The notes: generated by a model not told the origin, from the letters alone. A DNA stretch of 64,000 bases from Chromatiaceae bacterium (GCA_024235395.1 JACKMK010000002.1:496001-560000); one strand, 5' to 3'; shown: positions 25,412 to 34,973, counted from the stretch's first letter. Program-made: numbers and translations.

Positions 25412-27128
25412 GGCCACGTCGCATGGTGCCGCTGTTCTCCGCTTTGCCGCCGCCGCTCGAGATCGGTCTGTCCAGACTGGGTGGTGCCTTTTCGCCCAGC
25501 ATCTCATAGAGATTGCGCAACTGCTGGCGATACAGACGATCGAAATCGCTGACGCTGTCGGCCGGGTTGTAGTCCCCGAACCACCAGAACCAGTCCGAAC
25601 CTTCACAGATCGCGAGCTGACGGGCGAGTTTTCCGGCCTTCTCGGGGGGCAGGCGCTTCTCTTCGGTGATTCGGTCGTAAGTCTTCTTCGCCTCGATCAA
25701 CAGGTCCCAGGCGCGGTTCTTGTCCGCGTCGCCAATCCAGGTCGAAAACGAGCCGTAAACCCAACTGCCGGGGCAGAGGGTGGGCAGCTTCTGGGGAGGG
25801 CAGGTATCCAATGCATCGGAAAAGGTGATCGCATGGACGCAGTCACTTTTCACCATTTGTTCGTAGAGCGCACCGAGAAAATGGAATGCATTGTCGGGGT
25901 AGTATTCCCAGGCATTTTCGCCATCGAGAATCACGCTGACCACATGTTCGCTGCAGTTGTCTCCCAGGTAACGGGCGATGTTGCCGAGGTGCTGATTGAA
26001 GTCCGCGGCCGCATCGCTGGCATTCCACTGCTGGTATTCGAAACCGATCATGTCCGAGAGGCCGTCGTCGCGAAAGAACATGCGTGTCGCACATTCGTCG
26101 ACGTCATGTGCGCAGAACAGGCTGCGGCGCGCCTCTTCGCCGTGTGATTCAAGCCCTGAAAGAAAACGGCTGTTGCTCCAAACGCCTTCGCCCGAGGCGC
26201 TCCAGGTGAAACCGAACTCGTCCAGCAGTTTGAGTGCATCGACGCTGACCCCCCCTTCCGAAAGCCAAACGCCACGCGGCCGGCAGCCAAGGAATTTCTC
26301 GAACGTTTCGAGCCCGCTGGTGATGTGCCAACGCGCCCTTTCGAGGCCATCGGGGTAGTAGGCGCCGATCGGCCCTTTGGCCTCGGGCAGTGCGCAGTTC
26401 ATCGAGCCGAGGTCGATCAGCAAGGGCACGATGGGGTGGCCGTAGGGTGTCATCGAAAGCTCGATCTGACCGCGCTGTGCGAGCTCCGCATAGCGCCCCA
26501 ACAGGCCGTCAAAGGCGTCGCACATCACCTCGAGCAGCGCGTGACGGGTGTATTCGTCGAACACGCCGTCATGCTCGAGCAGCGACTTGACGTGCGGCAG
26601 GCGCTTGAGCGAATGACCGAGCCAGGTGAGGTGGTACCAGCTGAGCAGGTCGAGGAAGTACTGCTCGTTCATGTAGGCGAGGCGTTTCGCATCGACGGTC
26701 TTGCCGTCCAGCGACATCACCATCCCGAACAGGCTGCGGAAGGCCGGATAGACATCGATCATGGTCGATGCATTCGCCCTCCGGCACGCGCGAACGATGT
26801 CGGCGCGCCGCTCGGCCTCGGCGGGAATCGGATCGATGCCGGCGAGCAGATTCAATAACGGGTCGCTGAAGCGTGTGCCAGTGTCGAGATGGCGCTTGAA
26901 TTGGGCCGCATAGTCGTCGAGTTGTTCGAGCAGGACCGGCGTGAAGTTGACGACACAGCGCATCTTTGGATGTGCTTCCAGGTGCGCGGCCATGTCGACA
27001 TAGTCTTTGAGTGCATGCAGATACACCCAGGGCAGGCAGAACTCTCCCTCCTGGCTCTCGCGATACCAGGGTTGGTGCATGTGCCAGCACAGCACCAGAT
27101 TCAGCCGAGGGGTTGCCCGTTCTTTCAT
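25404..27128 (-). CDS. Glycoside hydrolase family 57 protein (alpha-amylase / glucanotransferase / branching type)
   Basis: 574 residues. GH57 conserved regions are visible: region 1 LVLCWHMHQPWYRE (about 11-24), region 3 GVWLSEGGVSVDAL with the catalytic Glu (about 290) and region 4 SVILDGENAWEYYPDNAF with the catalytic Asp (about 395). No signal peptide, so cytoplasmic. It lies inside the glycogen operon between glgC (4 bp upstream) and malQ (8 bp overlap), so it almost certainly acts on glycogen or maltodextrins. Whether it is an amylase, a 4-alpha-glucanotransferase or a second branching enzyme cannot be told from motifs alone. Confidence 0.9.
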   Translation of the reverse strand: MKERATPRLNLVLCWHMHQPWYRESQEGEFCLPWVYLHALKDYVDMAAHLEAHPKMRCVVNFTPVLLEQLDDYAAQFKRHLDTGTRFSDPLLNLLAGIDPIPAEAERRADIVRACRRANASTMIDVYPAFRSLFGMVMSLDGKTVDAKRLAYMNEQYFLDLLSWYHLTWLGHSLKRLPHVKSLLEHDGVFDEYTRHALLEVMCDAFDGLLGRYAELAQRGQIELSMTPYGHPIVPLLIDLGSMNCALPEAKGPIGAYYPDGLERARWHITSGLETFEKFLGCRPRGVWLSEGGVSVDALKLLDEFGFTWSASGEGVWSNSRFLSGLESHGEEARRSLFCAHDVDECATRMFFRDDGLSDMIGFEYQQWNASDAAADFNQHLGNIARYLGDNCSEHVVSVILDGENAWEYYPDNAFHFLGALYEQMVKSDCVHAITFSDALDTCPPQKLPTLCPGSWVYGSFSTWIGDADKNRAWDLLIEAKKTYDRITEEKRLPPEKAGKLARQLAICEGSDWFWWFGDYNPADSVSDFDRLYRQQLRNLYEMLGEKAPPSLDRPISSGGGKAENSGTMRRGHE

Positions 27129-27132
27129 GGAA

Positions 27133-28431
27133 TCAATCGCGTTCGTAGTGGAGCCGCTGGTTCATCATGCCCGGCGTCACCAGCACGATCCCCTCGTCGG
27201 TCACCAGGAACCGCTTGCGGTCCTCCTCGAGGTCGACGCCGACCTGAAAGTTATCCGGGATCACGGTGCCCTTGTCGACGATGCAACGCAGCAATTTGCA
27301 GTTCCGTCCGACCCGGACCTTGGGCAGGATGACGCTCTCCCTGATGTAGGTGCCGGTCTCGATCTGGGTATTGAAGAAGATCACCGAGCGCTTCACCTTG
27401 GCACCGGAGATGATGCAGCCCCCGGCGACCAGCGAATCGATCGCCTGTCCCCGTCGGGTGTCGTCGTCAAATGCAAACTTGGCCGGCGGACTCTGCGCCT
27501 GGTAGGTCCAGATCGGCCAGTCGCGTTCGTACAGGTTCAATTCCGGTTCGATGTCGCACAGTTCGATGTTGGCTTTCCAATAGGAGTAGAGAGAGCCGAC
27601 ATCGCGCCAATATGCGGGTTCACCGAGGCTGTTCAGGAACGGGTAGGCGATCGACTTCGCATTCTCCACCGCCGCGGGGATGATGTTCTTGCCGAAATCA
27701 TGTTGCGAGATATCGTCTTCGGCGTCCTGAATCAGCGCCTTGGTAAGAAACTCCATCGAGAATATGTAGATGCCCATCGACGCCAGCGCGATCCCGGGTT
27801 TGCCGGGCATCGACTCGGGGTTGGCGGGCTTTTCCGAAAACTTGGTGATGCGAAAATCCTCGTCGACCGACATCACCCCGAATTCCCGGGCCTCGGCGAC
27901 CGGTACCTCGATGCAGCCTACGGTCAGTTCGGCATCCGCCTGTACGTGGGCGGCGAGCATCTTGGCGTAATTCATCGTGTAGATGTGGTCGCCACCCAGT
28001 ACCAGCACGTAATCGGGTTCGTGTCGGTAGATGATGTCGAGGTTCTGGTAGATCGCGTCCGCGGTGCCCTGATACCACTCAGGCCGCAGGCGTTGCTGGG
28101 CCGGGATGATCTCGACGAACTCGCCGATCTCAGGCCGCATGAAACCCCAGGCGCGCTGCAGGTGACGGATCAGCGAGTGCGACTTGTACTGGGTCAGTAC
28201 GCCGATCCGACGCAGGCCGGAATTGATGCAGTTGGACAACGCGAAATCGATGATGCGGTACTTGCCTCCGAAGGGTACCGCCGGTTTTGCGCGCCACTTC
28301 GTGAGATTCTTGAGTCGTGATCCTTCGCCACCGGCCAGCACCAGCACCAGGGTGCGGCGGGTCAGGTCGCTGACCGCCTGCGGTTCGACGTAGTACTTGT
28401 AGAGATGGTGCTGTTCCTTACTGCTTGTCAT
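27133..28431 (-). CDS. glgC: Glucose-1-phosphate adenylyltransferase (ADP-glucose pyrophosphorylase)
   Basis: 432 residues, the E. coli GlgC length (431). The N-terminal nucleotidyltransferase motif LAGGEGSRLKNLTKWRAKPA, FGGKYRIIDFALSNCINSG and the substrate site FSEKPANPESMPGKPG are present, with a left-handed beta-helix domain at the C-terminus. It makes ADP-glucose, the committed and allosterically regulated step of glycogen synthesis. It is the second gene of the operon, 48 bp after pgl. Confidence 0.97.
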   Translation of the reverse strand: MTSSKEQHHLYKYYVEPQAVSDLTRRTLVLVLAGGEGSRLKNLTKWRAKPAVPFGGKYRIIDFALSNCINSGLRRIGVLTQYKSHSLIRHLQRAWGFMRPEIGEFVEIIPAQQRLRPEWYQGTADAIYQNLDIIYRHEPDYVLVLGGDHIYTMNYAKMLAAHVQADAELTVGCIEVPVAEAREFGVMSVDEDFRITKFSEKPANPESMPGKPGIALASMGIYIFSMEFLTKALIQDAEDDISQHDFGKNIIPAAVENAKSIAYPFLNSLGEPAYWRDVGSLYSYWKANIELCDIEPELNLYERDWPIWTYQAQSPPAKFAFDDDTRRGQAIDSLVAGGCIISGAKVKRSVIFFNTQIETGTYIRESVILPKVRVGRNCKLLRCIVDKGTVIPDNFQVGVDLEEDRKRFLVTDEGIVLVTPGMMNQRLHYERD

Positions 28432-28479
28432 TACATCTGCCCTGTAGTATTTCCGCGAAGCCCAGCTGAATCGTGACCG

Positions 28480-29193
28480 TCAGGGTTCGCACTCTATCGG
28501 TGCGGCCTTCAAGGCGGCTTGACCGTCCGCAAAGTCCAGGCATTTTCTTTCCACCAGGACCAGCGACTGCTCGATGTCGGCGACGCGCCTGATCGGCAGG
28601 TCGCCCCCGCTGCGCCATCTGCGGACCGCATCGGCTTTTTGCGCTCCGGTCACCAGGATCAGCATCGCGCGGCAACTCTGCAATGCCTTGACGCCGAGCG
28701 TCACGCGCTCGGGCGGCGGCTTTGGAGAATTCTTCACCGCAAACACGGATTTTTCGGGCCAGTCGTGCCCGGGAAACAGGCTCGCCGTATGGCCGTCTTC
28801 GCCCATCCCGAGCAGTACCAGATCGAACGGTCTGGCAGAGCGAATACGTTCGCGGTACTTCGTTGCCGCCGTCTTCGCCCCGAGTTCGGTTGGGATCGGG
28901 TAGTGTTTTCCGACCCGATCCGCCAGGCCGGTCGCGATCACCATCTGGCTGTTGCGCTCCGGATCGTCCGCAGGCAGGCAGCGTTCGTCCCCATAATACA
29001 GGGACCAGCGCTTCCAGTTCTGATCACTTGACGCGAGGCGGCGATAGGTCGCCATCGGCGTCGCGCCGCCGGCCAGGACGAGTCGGAAACGTCCACGTTC
29101 GGCGATGGCATCGCGTGCGGCGATACCGATAAGTCGGCATGCGGCGTCTGCCACAGCGGCCGCATCGGCCTCAATCTGCCAATCTGCGGTCAT
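28480..29193 (-). CDS. pgl: 6-phosphogluconolactonase (SOL/DevB type)
   Basis: 237 residues of the SOL/NagB-like fold: RLVLAGGATPMATYRRLAS near 38-56, YGDERCLPADDPERNSQMV near 67-86 and LLGMGEDGHTASLFPGH near 128-145. It hydrolyses 6-phosphogluconolactone in the oxidative pentose phosphate pathway. AAGGAAG just upstream of the ATG is the ribosome site. As first gene of the glycogen operon it couples glucose-6-phosphate oxidation to glycogen turnover; no zwf is next to it here. Confidence 0.93.
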   Translation of the reverse strand: MTADWQIEADAAAVADAACRLIGIAARDAIAERGRFRLVLAGGATPMATYRRLASSDQNWKRWSLYYGDERCLPADDPERNSQMVIATGLADRVGKHYPIPTELGAKTAATKYRERIRSARPFDLVLLGMGEDGHTASLFPGHDWPEKSVFAVKNSPKPPPERVTLGVKALQSCRAMLILVTGAQKADAVRRWRSGGDLPIRRVADIEQSLVLVERKCLDFADGQAALKAAPIECEP

Positions 29194-29711
29194 GCCGCTT
29201 CCTTGTCTGACGGTCGTTCATCGTGCATGGCTGCGCTGCGGTGTGCACCCCTTCGGTCCGGATGGCGTGACGATCGGGCGGTCCGCACCGTCCGGTCGCG
29301 GCCGCGCGCGAACAGTGCAAGCAGCGCGCGCCTGCGTCAAGCGCCCGGCGAACTGCGGCGAACGCCGCGTGTGGGCCGGTCGGAGCCGCCGGTGCGGACT
29401 TCGTCCTTGGGCCGGTGGTCCCGACGCCGGCGCTGCGCGGCCTGCGCACCCCGGCCGGGTCCACTGAAGATGTCGCCAATCCGGCCTCGAAAAACCTCAT
29501 GATCGGTCCGTGTTGCGCCCTACTACCCGCATCGCTGGCTCATGACCAGCGTGGTTTGCAAGTTTCGTGCGCAGTGCCCGGAACAACGCCGGAACCCGGG
29601 TTTGCACCGTCGCTGCGCGATTCGATCGTATCAGCGGTCGCCGCTGCACAACTTTCGCACATCGGGCGACGTGTTTTGGCGCATGCCAGGCCGCGATGGG
29701 TCGTGAACACC
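29194..29711. other. 518-bp intergenic region upstream of the glycogen operon
   Basis: No gene with believable codon use or start is seen here; short open frames on both strands are Arg-rich, as random frames are in GC-rich DNA. The promoter of the pgl-glg operon should lie in the left part, but I cannot point to a clear -35/-10. The exported methyltransferase gene ends at its right edge. Confidence 0.5.
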
Positions 29712-30380
29712 TCATTGCCGGCGAAAGCGCAGAAAATACTGGGTGCGCATGAAATCCAGGCGTTCGATCAGCGTGAACCCGGCCGCCTCGATCTCGCCGG
29801 TGATCTCGGCCTCGTCGGCGCGCACGTGGCTCAGCACCCAGGGGTGGCTGACCCCGGGGATGCGCTTGAAATCGATCACCACCAGATCGCCGCCGGGCCG
29901 CAGCGCGGCATGAATGCTGCGCAGGGTCGCTTGCGGATACTCGAAGTGGTGATAGGTATCGCTGATGAATGCCAGATCGATGCTGGCATCCGGCAGGTGA
30001 ACGTCATGCTGGTCGTTCACCACGCCCATCACATTGCGCAGACCCTGGTCACGGGCGCGCTGCACGGTCGCATCGACGAAGGTCGGCGCCACGTCGACCG
30101 CGTACACCCGCCCCGCGGGATTCACCTCGCGCGCCATGAGTACGCTGAAAAACCCGGTACCGGCACCGATGTCGGCGACTGTCTGGCCGGGACGCAGGCG
30201 CAGATGGCGGATGATGTCCGCACGCCGGTCCCATACCTCGCGGCCGTCGCGCTCGAACACGCCGCGCCACCGGGTGACGTCGGGGGTGCTGTACTGTCGA
30301 TTGATGCCGGGATTGACGTTCTGCTCGGCGAACAGCGGCAGTGCACCGAGCAGCAGGATCAGGCCACACAGTGCGCGCAT
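29712..30380 (-). CDS. Class I SAM-dependent methyltransferase with an N-terminal signal peptide
   Basis: 222 residues from MRALCGLILLLGALPLFAEQ, which reads as a signal peptide cut after FAE. The mature part is a class I methyltransferase: motif I VADIGAGTGFFSVLMA (about 72-87), acidic post-I residue in VYAVDVAP, motif IV-like LAFISDTYHHFEY. Export is odd because S-adenosylmethionine is a cytoplasmic cofactor, although similar exported proteins of this type are common in proteobacteria. It follows mtnC by 25 bp and may share its transcript. An in-frame ATG farther upstream (within the end of mtnC) would only lengthen the N-terminus with a low-complexity Arg/Ser segment. Confidence 0.8.
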   Translation of the reverse strand: MRALCGLILLLGALPLFAEQNVNPGINRQYSTPDVTRWRGVFERDGREVWDRRADIIRHLRLRPGQTVADIGAGTGFFSVLMAREVNPAGRVYAVDVAPTFVDATVQRARDQGLRNVMGVVNDQHDVHLPDASIDLAFISDTYHHFEYPQATLRSIHAALRPGGDLVVIDFKRIPGVSHPWVLSHVRADEAEITGEIEAAGFTLIERLDFMRTQYFLRFRRQ

Positions 30381-30405
30381 CACCGCCAGGCCCGCTCCCG
30401 TTCCT

Positions 30406-31086
30406 TCAGCGCCCTTCGACATCGATCTCGCTGAAATCGTGGGCGACCGGGTGTTCGGCCGTCGTCGTCTGCGCGTCGCGCACCAGCTGCACGGTACGCA
30501 GGCCGGCGCTGCGCGCCGCATCCAGTTCAGCAACGATATCGGAGAGGAACAACAACTGTTCCGCCGGGATGCCAATCCGGGATTGGATAGCGCGGTAAGA
30601 CGCGGGGTCGGTCTTGGCCCCGATCCGGGTGTCGAAATGATCGCGGAACAACCCGCTCAGATCGCCGAAATCGGTGTGTGCGAACAACAGCTTCTGCGCC
30701 TGTACCGAACCCGAGGAGTACACGAACAGTTCGAGTCCGGCGGCCCGCCAGCGACGCAGGTACTCCACCGCGTCAGGGTACATATGGCCGCGGAAATCAC
30801 CATGGCGATAGCCTGCCTCCCAGATCATCCCCTGCAGCGCCTTGAGCGGTGTGATCTTGCGATCCTCGTCGATCCAGGCGAGCAGCTGATCGATGGCCCG
30901 GTCTGTTTCGAGTGGTTGGTCCGCGATGGCACTCACCTCGTCGAGCGCCTTGCGCACCGCGGCATCGTCGGCGTTGGCGTGGACGAATTCGGCCAGATGT
31001 GCCCGCGCATAGGGAAACAGCACATCCTTGACGAACGAGATCGACGAGGTGGTGCCTTCGATATCCGTCAGGATTGCGCGGATCAC
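30406..31086 (-). CDS. mtnC: Acireductone synthase (enolase-phosphatase E1)
   Basis: 226 residues, HAD superfamily. The nucleophile motif at the N-terminus is ILTDIEGTTSSISFVKDVLF (the enolase-phosphatase form of DxDxT). Motif II is FVYSSGSVQAQKLLF, and the C-terminal motif is FLSDIVAELDAARSAGL. It converts 2,3-diketo-5-methylthiopentyl-1-phosphate to the acireductone in methionine salvage. Its start overlaps the mtnD stop by 4 bp. Confidence 0.96.
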   Translation of the reverse strand: MIRAILTDIEGTTSSISFVKDVLFPYARAHLAEFVHANADDAAVRKALDEVSAIADQPLETDRAIDQLLAWIDEDRKITPLKALQGMIWEAGYRHGDFRGHMYPDAVEYLRRWRAAGLELFVYSSGSVQAQKLLFAHTDFGDLSGLFRDHFDTRIGAKTDPASYRAIQSRIGIPAEQLLFLSDIVAELDAARSAGLRTVQLVRDAQTTTAEHPVAHDFSEIDVEGR

Positions 31087-31640
31087 TGCAGGCCTTTGAC
31101 GTAGCTGTCGAAATCCGGGAAACCGGCGGCGATGTCGCTACCGGTGAAATTTCCAACCCACCCGTCCGGGGTGGTGAAGAAACGGATGCACTTGAACCGG
31201 GGGTTTTCGCCCATGTCGAACCAGTGCGTGGTGTTGGCCGGCACGCTGATCAGGTCGCCTTTTTCGCACAGCACCATGTAGACCTTGTCACCGATGTGCA
31301 GATAGAACAGACCGCTGCCGTCGACGAAAAACCGCACCTCGAAGTCGTCATGGGTATGTTCGTCGCGAAACTTCTGTCGGAACTCGGCCTTCTGCGGGTG
31401 GTCGGGTTGCAGCGCCACGACGTCCACGGACTGGAATCCGTAGTGCCGATTGAGTTTGTCGACATCTGCCTGGTAGGCGTCGAGCACCGCCTGTTGGTCG
31501 GCGTCATCGGCCAGCGGTCGACCGGCCTCCCAGCGTTCGAACTGCACGCCCAGCTCGCCGAGTGCCGCAGCGATGGCGGGGTGCTCGCGGAGCGTTTCAA
31601 GGTGTTCACCGGCGGTGGTCTGGATCGTCAGTGCAGACAT
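31083..31640 (-). CDS. mtnD: Acireductone dioxygenase
   Basis: 185 residues, cupin fold, with the metal-ligand stretch EHTHDDFEVRFFVDGSG (His, His, Glu) near 100 and the second His in NTTHWFDMGENP. It cleaves acireductone to the 2-keto precursor of methionine plus formate (Fe form) or to an off-pathway product with CO (Ni form). It sits between mtnB (4 bp upstream) and mtnC (4 bp overlap). Confidence 0.96.
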   Translation of the reverse strand: MSALTIQTTAGEHLETLREHPAIAAALGELGVQFERWEAGRPLADDADQQAVLDAYQADVDKLNRHYGFQSVDVVALQPDHPQKAEFRQKFRDEHTHDDFEVRFFVDGSGLFYLHIGDKVYMVLCEKGDLISVPANTTHWFDMGENPRFKCIRFFTTPDGWVGNFTGSDIAAGFPDFDSYVKGLQ

Positions 31641-31644
31641 GTGC

Positions 31645-32262
31645 TTACCTCGCTGGTTGGGTTCTCATGCGCAATTCGCAGCTGAACAGGAATTCGAAGG
31701 CCTCGACGTGACGAAGGACATCTTCGGTCGACGCGCCCCAGGTGTAGAAACCGTGTCCGCGGATCAGGTAGCCCGGTGCATCGCAGCGTTCCGCCAGGCG
31801 TGCGTCGACCTGCGCCGCAAGGCGCCCGATGTCCTGATCGTTGTCGAACACCGGGATGTCGACGCTGCAGTCGTGGGTGGTGATCCCCGGAAACGCCTTG
31901 AGCAGTTCGTAGTCCTGCAACGCCAGCGTTGTCCCGGCCTGGAGTGACAGCACGGTCGCATTGACCGAGTGTGGATGCAGAATCACGCGTGCGTCGGCAA
32001 ACCGGGCATACAGGTGGGTATGCAACAGCGTCTCGGCGGATGGCCTGCGACCGTCCAGCGAGTTGCCCCGTTCGTCGACGCGCATGATGTCGTCGACGCT
32101 CAGACGGCCCTTGTGGCGTCCTGACACGGTCACCGCGATGGAATCGTCGCTCAGGCGCGCCGAGAAGTTGCCACTGGTTGCCGGCACCATCCCCCGTTCA
32201 TACAGAAAGTGGCCCGCATCGACCAGTTCTTGCGCGCGTTCGAGGAAATCGCTCATCCGCAT
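31645..32262 (-). CDS. mtnB: Methylthioribulose-1-phosphate dehydratase
   Basis: About 205 residues, class II aldolase/adducin fold with PATSGNFSARL (about 27-37) and zinc histidines in LLHTHLYARFADARVILHPHS. It catalyses the dehydration step of methionine salvage. Start uncertain: ATG at 32262 is chosen, with 32256 and a GTG at 32274 as alternatives and no strong ribosome site for any. First gene of mtnB-mtnD-mtnC; mtnA and the nucleosidase or phosphorylase must lie elsewhere. Confidence 0.94.
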   Translation of the reverse strand: MRMSDFLERAQELVDAGHFLYERGMVPATSGNFSARLSDDSIAVTVSGRHKGRLSVDDIMRVDERGNSLDGRRPSAETLLHTHLYARFADARVILHPHSVNATVLSLQAGTTLALQDYELLKAFPGITTHDCSVDIPVFDNDQDIGRLAAQVDARLAERCDAPGYLIRGHGFYTWGASTEDVLRHVEAFEFLFSCELRMRTQPAR

Positions 32263-32449
32263 GATCCAGGCCACAACAGGGGCCGAAATATACCAACAAT
32301 CGGCGGCGCTGCGCAGCGCTGTCGCGCCGTCCCGGCGGTGCTCTGGATCCGTCGCGAGGGGCGGGGCGAATGTCAGCGCCCGGAGTGATGCGGCGTGGGC
32401 CTGCCGCAGTACGCGGATAACGCGATTCCCGGCAGTCCCGGCCGGTCGG

Positions 32450-33535
32450 TCACGCGGGGCTCTGGTACAGGCGCGGCACGCGGCGGGTCACGCCGGTAAA
32501 CAGTTCGTAGGCGATGGTATCGCTGTGTCGGGCGACGGTGTTGGCCGATACCCGCGGACCCCAGAGTTCCACGCGGCTCCCCGGCCCGGCGTGCTGAACC
32601 GGCGTCAGGTCGACCGTCAGCATGTCCATGGAGACGCGCCCGATGATGCGGCTGCGCACGCCGTCGATGGCCACCGGCGTACCGTCGATCGCGTGTCGCG
32701 GATAACCGTCGCCGTAACCGATCGCCACCACGCCGACCCGCGTGGGGCGGTCGCAGGTGAAACGCCCGCCGTAGCCGATGGGTTCGCCGGTGGCCAGCGT
32801 GCGCACTGCAATCACTGCCGATTCGAGACGCATCACCGGACGCAACGGATCCGCGGTCGGCGTCTCCCTGCCCATCGGTGATGCACCGTAGAGCATGATA
32901 CCCGGGCGAATCCAGTCGCCGTGGGTCGCCGGCCAGGCCAGCACGGCCGGCGAATTCGCGACGCTGATCGGGCAGTCGAGGTCGGCGGTCAACCGTTGGA
33001 ACAATGCAAACTGGTCCCGTGTCCGGTCATTGTCGACCTCGTCGGCGCGCGAGAAATGGCTCATCAACACGATCTCGCCGACGTGCGCGCAGGCCTTGAG
33101 CGCGGTGAAGGCCGCGCGAAAGGCGTCCGGTTCGAACCCCAGGCGGTGCATGCCGGAATCGAGTTTCAACCAGACGCGGTAGGGCCGTGCGGGACTGGCC
33201 TCGAGCACCCATTGCAACTGCTCCGCGCAATGCACGACCTGGGTCAGATGCTCGCGCGTGACATCGATCAGCTCGTGCGGTTCGAAGATCCCTTCGAGCA
33301 ATACGATGTCATCCGTGATGCCCGACTCGCGCAGTTCCATTGCCTCCTCGATACAGGCGACGCCGAATGCATCGGCCGTACCGCTCAGGGCCTTCGCAAG
33401 GACCACCGCGCCGTGTCCGTAGGCGTCGGCCTTTATCACGGCGACGGCCCGTGCGCCCCGCGTCAGGGACCTGGCGTGCCGGTAGTTTTCAACGAACGCC
33501 GGTATGTCGATGATGGCGCGGGTTGGGCGTGACAT
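32450..33535 (-). CDS. alr: Alanine racemase
   Basis: 361 residues from MSRPTRAIIDIPAFVENYRH. The PLP lysine is in AVIKADAYGHGAVVLAKAL (about residue 36) and the catalytic tyrosine in RPGIMLYGASPMG (about 260). It interconverts L- and D-alanine. With the downstream-lying symporter and dadA genes it would supply the D-amino acid substrate for alanine catabolism (the dadX role), as well as D-Ala for cell wall. Confidence 0.95.
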   Translation of the reverse strand: MSRPTRAIIDIPAFVENYRHARSLTRGARAVAVIKADAYGHGAVVLAKALSGTADAFGVACIEEAMELRESGITDDIVLLEGIFEPHELIDVTREHLTQVVHCAEQLQWVLEASPARPYRVWLKLDSGMHRLGFEPDAFRAAFTALKACAHVGEIVLMSHFSRADEVDNDRTRDQFALFQRLTADLDCPISVANSPAVLAWPATHGDWIRPGIMLYGASPMGRETPTADPLRPVMRLESAVIAVRTLATGEPIGYGGRFTCDRPTRVGVVAIGYGDGYPRHAIDGTPVAIDGVRSRIIGRVSMDMLTVDLTPVQHAGPGSRVELWGPRVSANTVARHSDTIAYELFTGVTRRVPRLYQSPA

Positions 33536-33614
33536 GGTCAGTGGGTGTTCGGGTGTTTGATTGGCTGCGGCCGATCGCAGCGGCCGCAGCACGGGGATTG
33601 CACCGGTTCGTGAG

Positions 33615-34973
33615 CTACTCTGCGGAATGCCGGGCGAGATAGTCGCGGGTCAGACTGAAGACCACTGGACTCAGCAGCAACAGGGCAATCAGGTTCGGGA
33701 TCGCCATCAGCGCGTTGAGCGTATCGGCCAACAGCCACGCGAAGTCGAGTTTCACCAGCGTTCCGAGCAGCACGCCGACGATCCAGAGAATCCGAAACGG
33801 CTTGATCGCCTTGACGCCGAACAGGTATTCGGCACATTTCTCGCTGTAGAAGCTCCACCCCAGGATCGTCGTGAAGGCGAAGATCGCGAGCGCGACGGCG
33901 ACGATCTCGGCACCCACGCTCGGCAATGCCGCTGCGAACGCCGCCGATGTCAGCGCGGCGCCGTTCTCGCCGCCGGTCCAGGTGCCCGAGGTGATGATCA
34001 CCAGGCCGGTCATGCTGCAGATCACGATGGTGTCGATAAAGGTGCCCAGCATCGCGACCATGCCCTGTTTGACCGGGTCCTTGGTGCGCGCCGCCGCGTG
34101 TGCGATCGGTGCACTCCCGAGACCGGCCTCGTTGGAAAATACACCGCGTGCCACACCGAAGCGAATCGCCGCCCATACCGCAGCGCCGGCGAAACCACCC
34201 TCGGCGGCGATCGGCGTGAATGCATGCTGGAACACCAGGCGCAAGGCGTGCGGAATCTGCTCGGCATTGATCACCAGTACGACCAGCGCGGCGGCGATGT
34301 AGCCGATCGCCATCAGCGGCACCAGCTTGCCGGCCACTGCACCGATACGCTGGATGCCACCGAGCAGCACGGCACCGGTGAGCCCCATCAGCAGCAGGCC
34401 GGTCGCGTAGGCGGGCACCCCGAAGGTGGTCTCCAGCACCTGCGAGACCGAGTTGGACTGTACCGTGTTGCCGATGCCGAATCCCGCCAGCATGCCGAAC
34501 AGCGCGAACAGGAACGCGAGCCAGGTCCATTTCCTGCCGAGACCGTTGCGGATGTAGTACATAGGACCGCCGACGTGGTTGCCCAGTTCGTCCACCTCGC
34601 GATAACGAACGGCGAGCACGGCCTCGGCGAACTTGGTGGCCATCCCGACCAGCGCGGTACACCACATCCAGAAGAGTGCCCCCGGTCCGCCGAGGAATAC
34701 CGCAGTCGCCACACCGGCGATGTTGCCGGTGCCAACGGTGGCGGACAACGCGGTCATCAGTGCATTGAAGGGCGAGACCTCACCCTCCTGCGCCAGCTCC
34801 GTGGTCGTCTTGCGCCCTTCGAAAAGCAGGCGGAATCCCCGCCCAAGGTTGCGAATCGGCATCAGCTTGAGCCCGGCCTGCAGATACAGACCGACGCCCA
34901 GGATCAGGGCCAGCATCAAGGGCCCCCAGACGACGCCGTTCACGGACGATACCCACTCGTGTAAGACTTCCAT
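33615..34973 (-). CDS. Alanine/glycine:cation symporter (AGCS family)
   Basis: 452 residues with about 10-11 membrane helices. Typical AGCS stretches: SPFNALMTALSATVGTGNIAGV (about 67-88), GPGALFWMWCTALVGMATKFAE and RGVFSNEAGLGSAPIAHAAA. It imports alanine or glycine with Na+ or H+. GGGGGGAGAAACA before the ATG gives a strong ribosome site. It lies between dadA and alr, which supports alanine as the substrate. Confidence 0.94.
   Translation of the reverse strand: MEVLHEWVSSVNGVVWGPLMLALILGVGLYLQAGLKLMPIRNLGRGFRLLFEGRKTTTELAQEGEVSPFNALMTALSATVGTGNIAGVATAVFLGGPGALFWMWCTALVGMATKFAEAVLAVRYREVDELGNHVGGPMYYIRNGLGRKWTWLAFLFALFGMLAGFGIGNTVQSNSVSQVLETTFGVPAYATGLLLMGLTGAVLLGGIQRIGAVAGKLVPLMAIGYIAAALVVLVINAEQIPHALRLVFQHAFTPIAAEGGFAGAAVWAAIRFGVARGVFSNEAGLGSAPIAHAAARTKDPVKQGMVAMLGTFIDTIVICSMTGLVIITSGTWTGGENGAALTSAAFAAALPSVGAEIVAVALAIFAFTTILGWSFYSEKCAEYLFGVKAIKPFRILWIVGVLLGTLVKLDFAWLLADTLNALMAIPNLIALLLLSPVVFSLTRDYLARHSAE

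Noticed and set aside
29415..30434. A 339-codon open frame on the plus strand
   Set aside because: Mostly antisense to the methyltransferase gene; no start signal and no motif.
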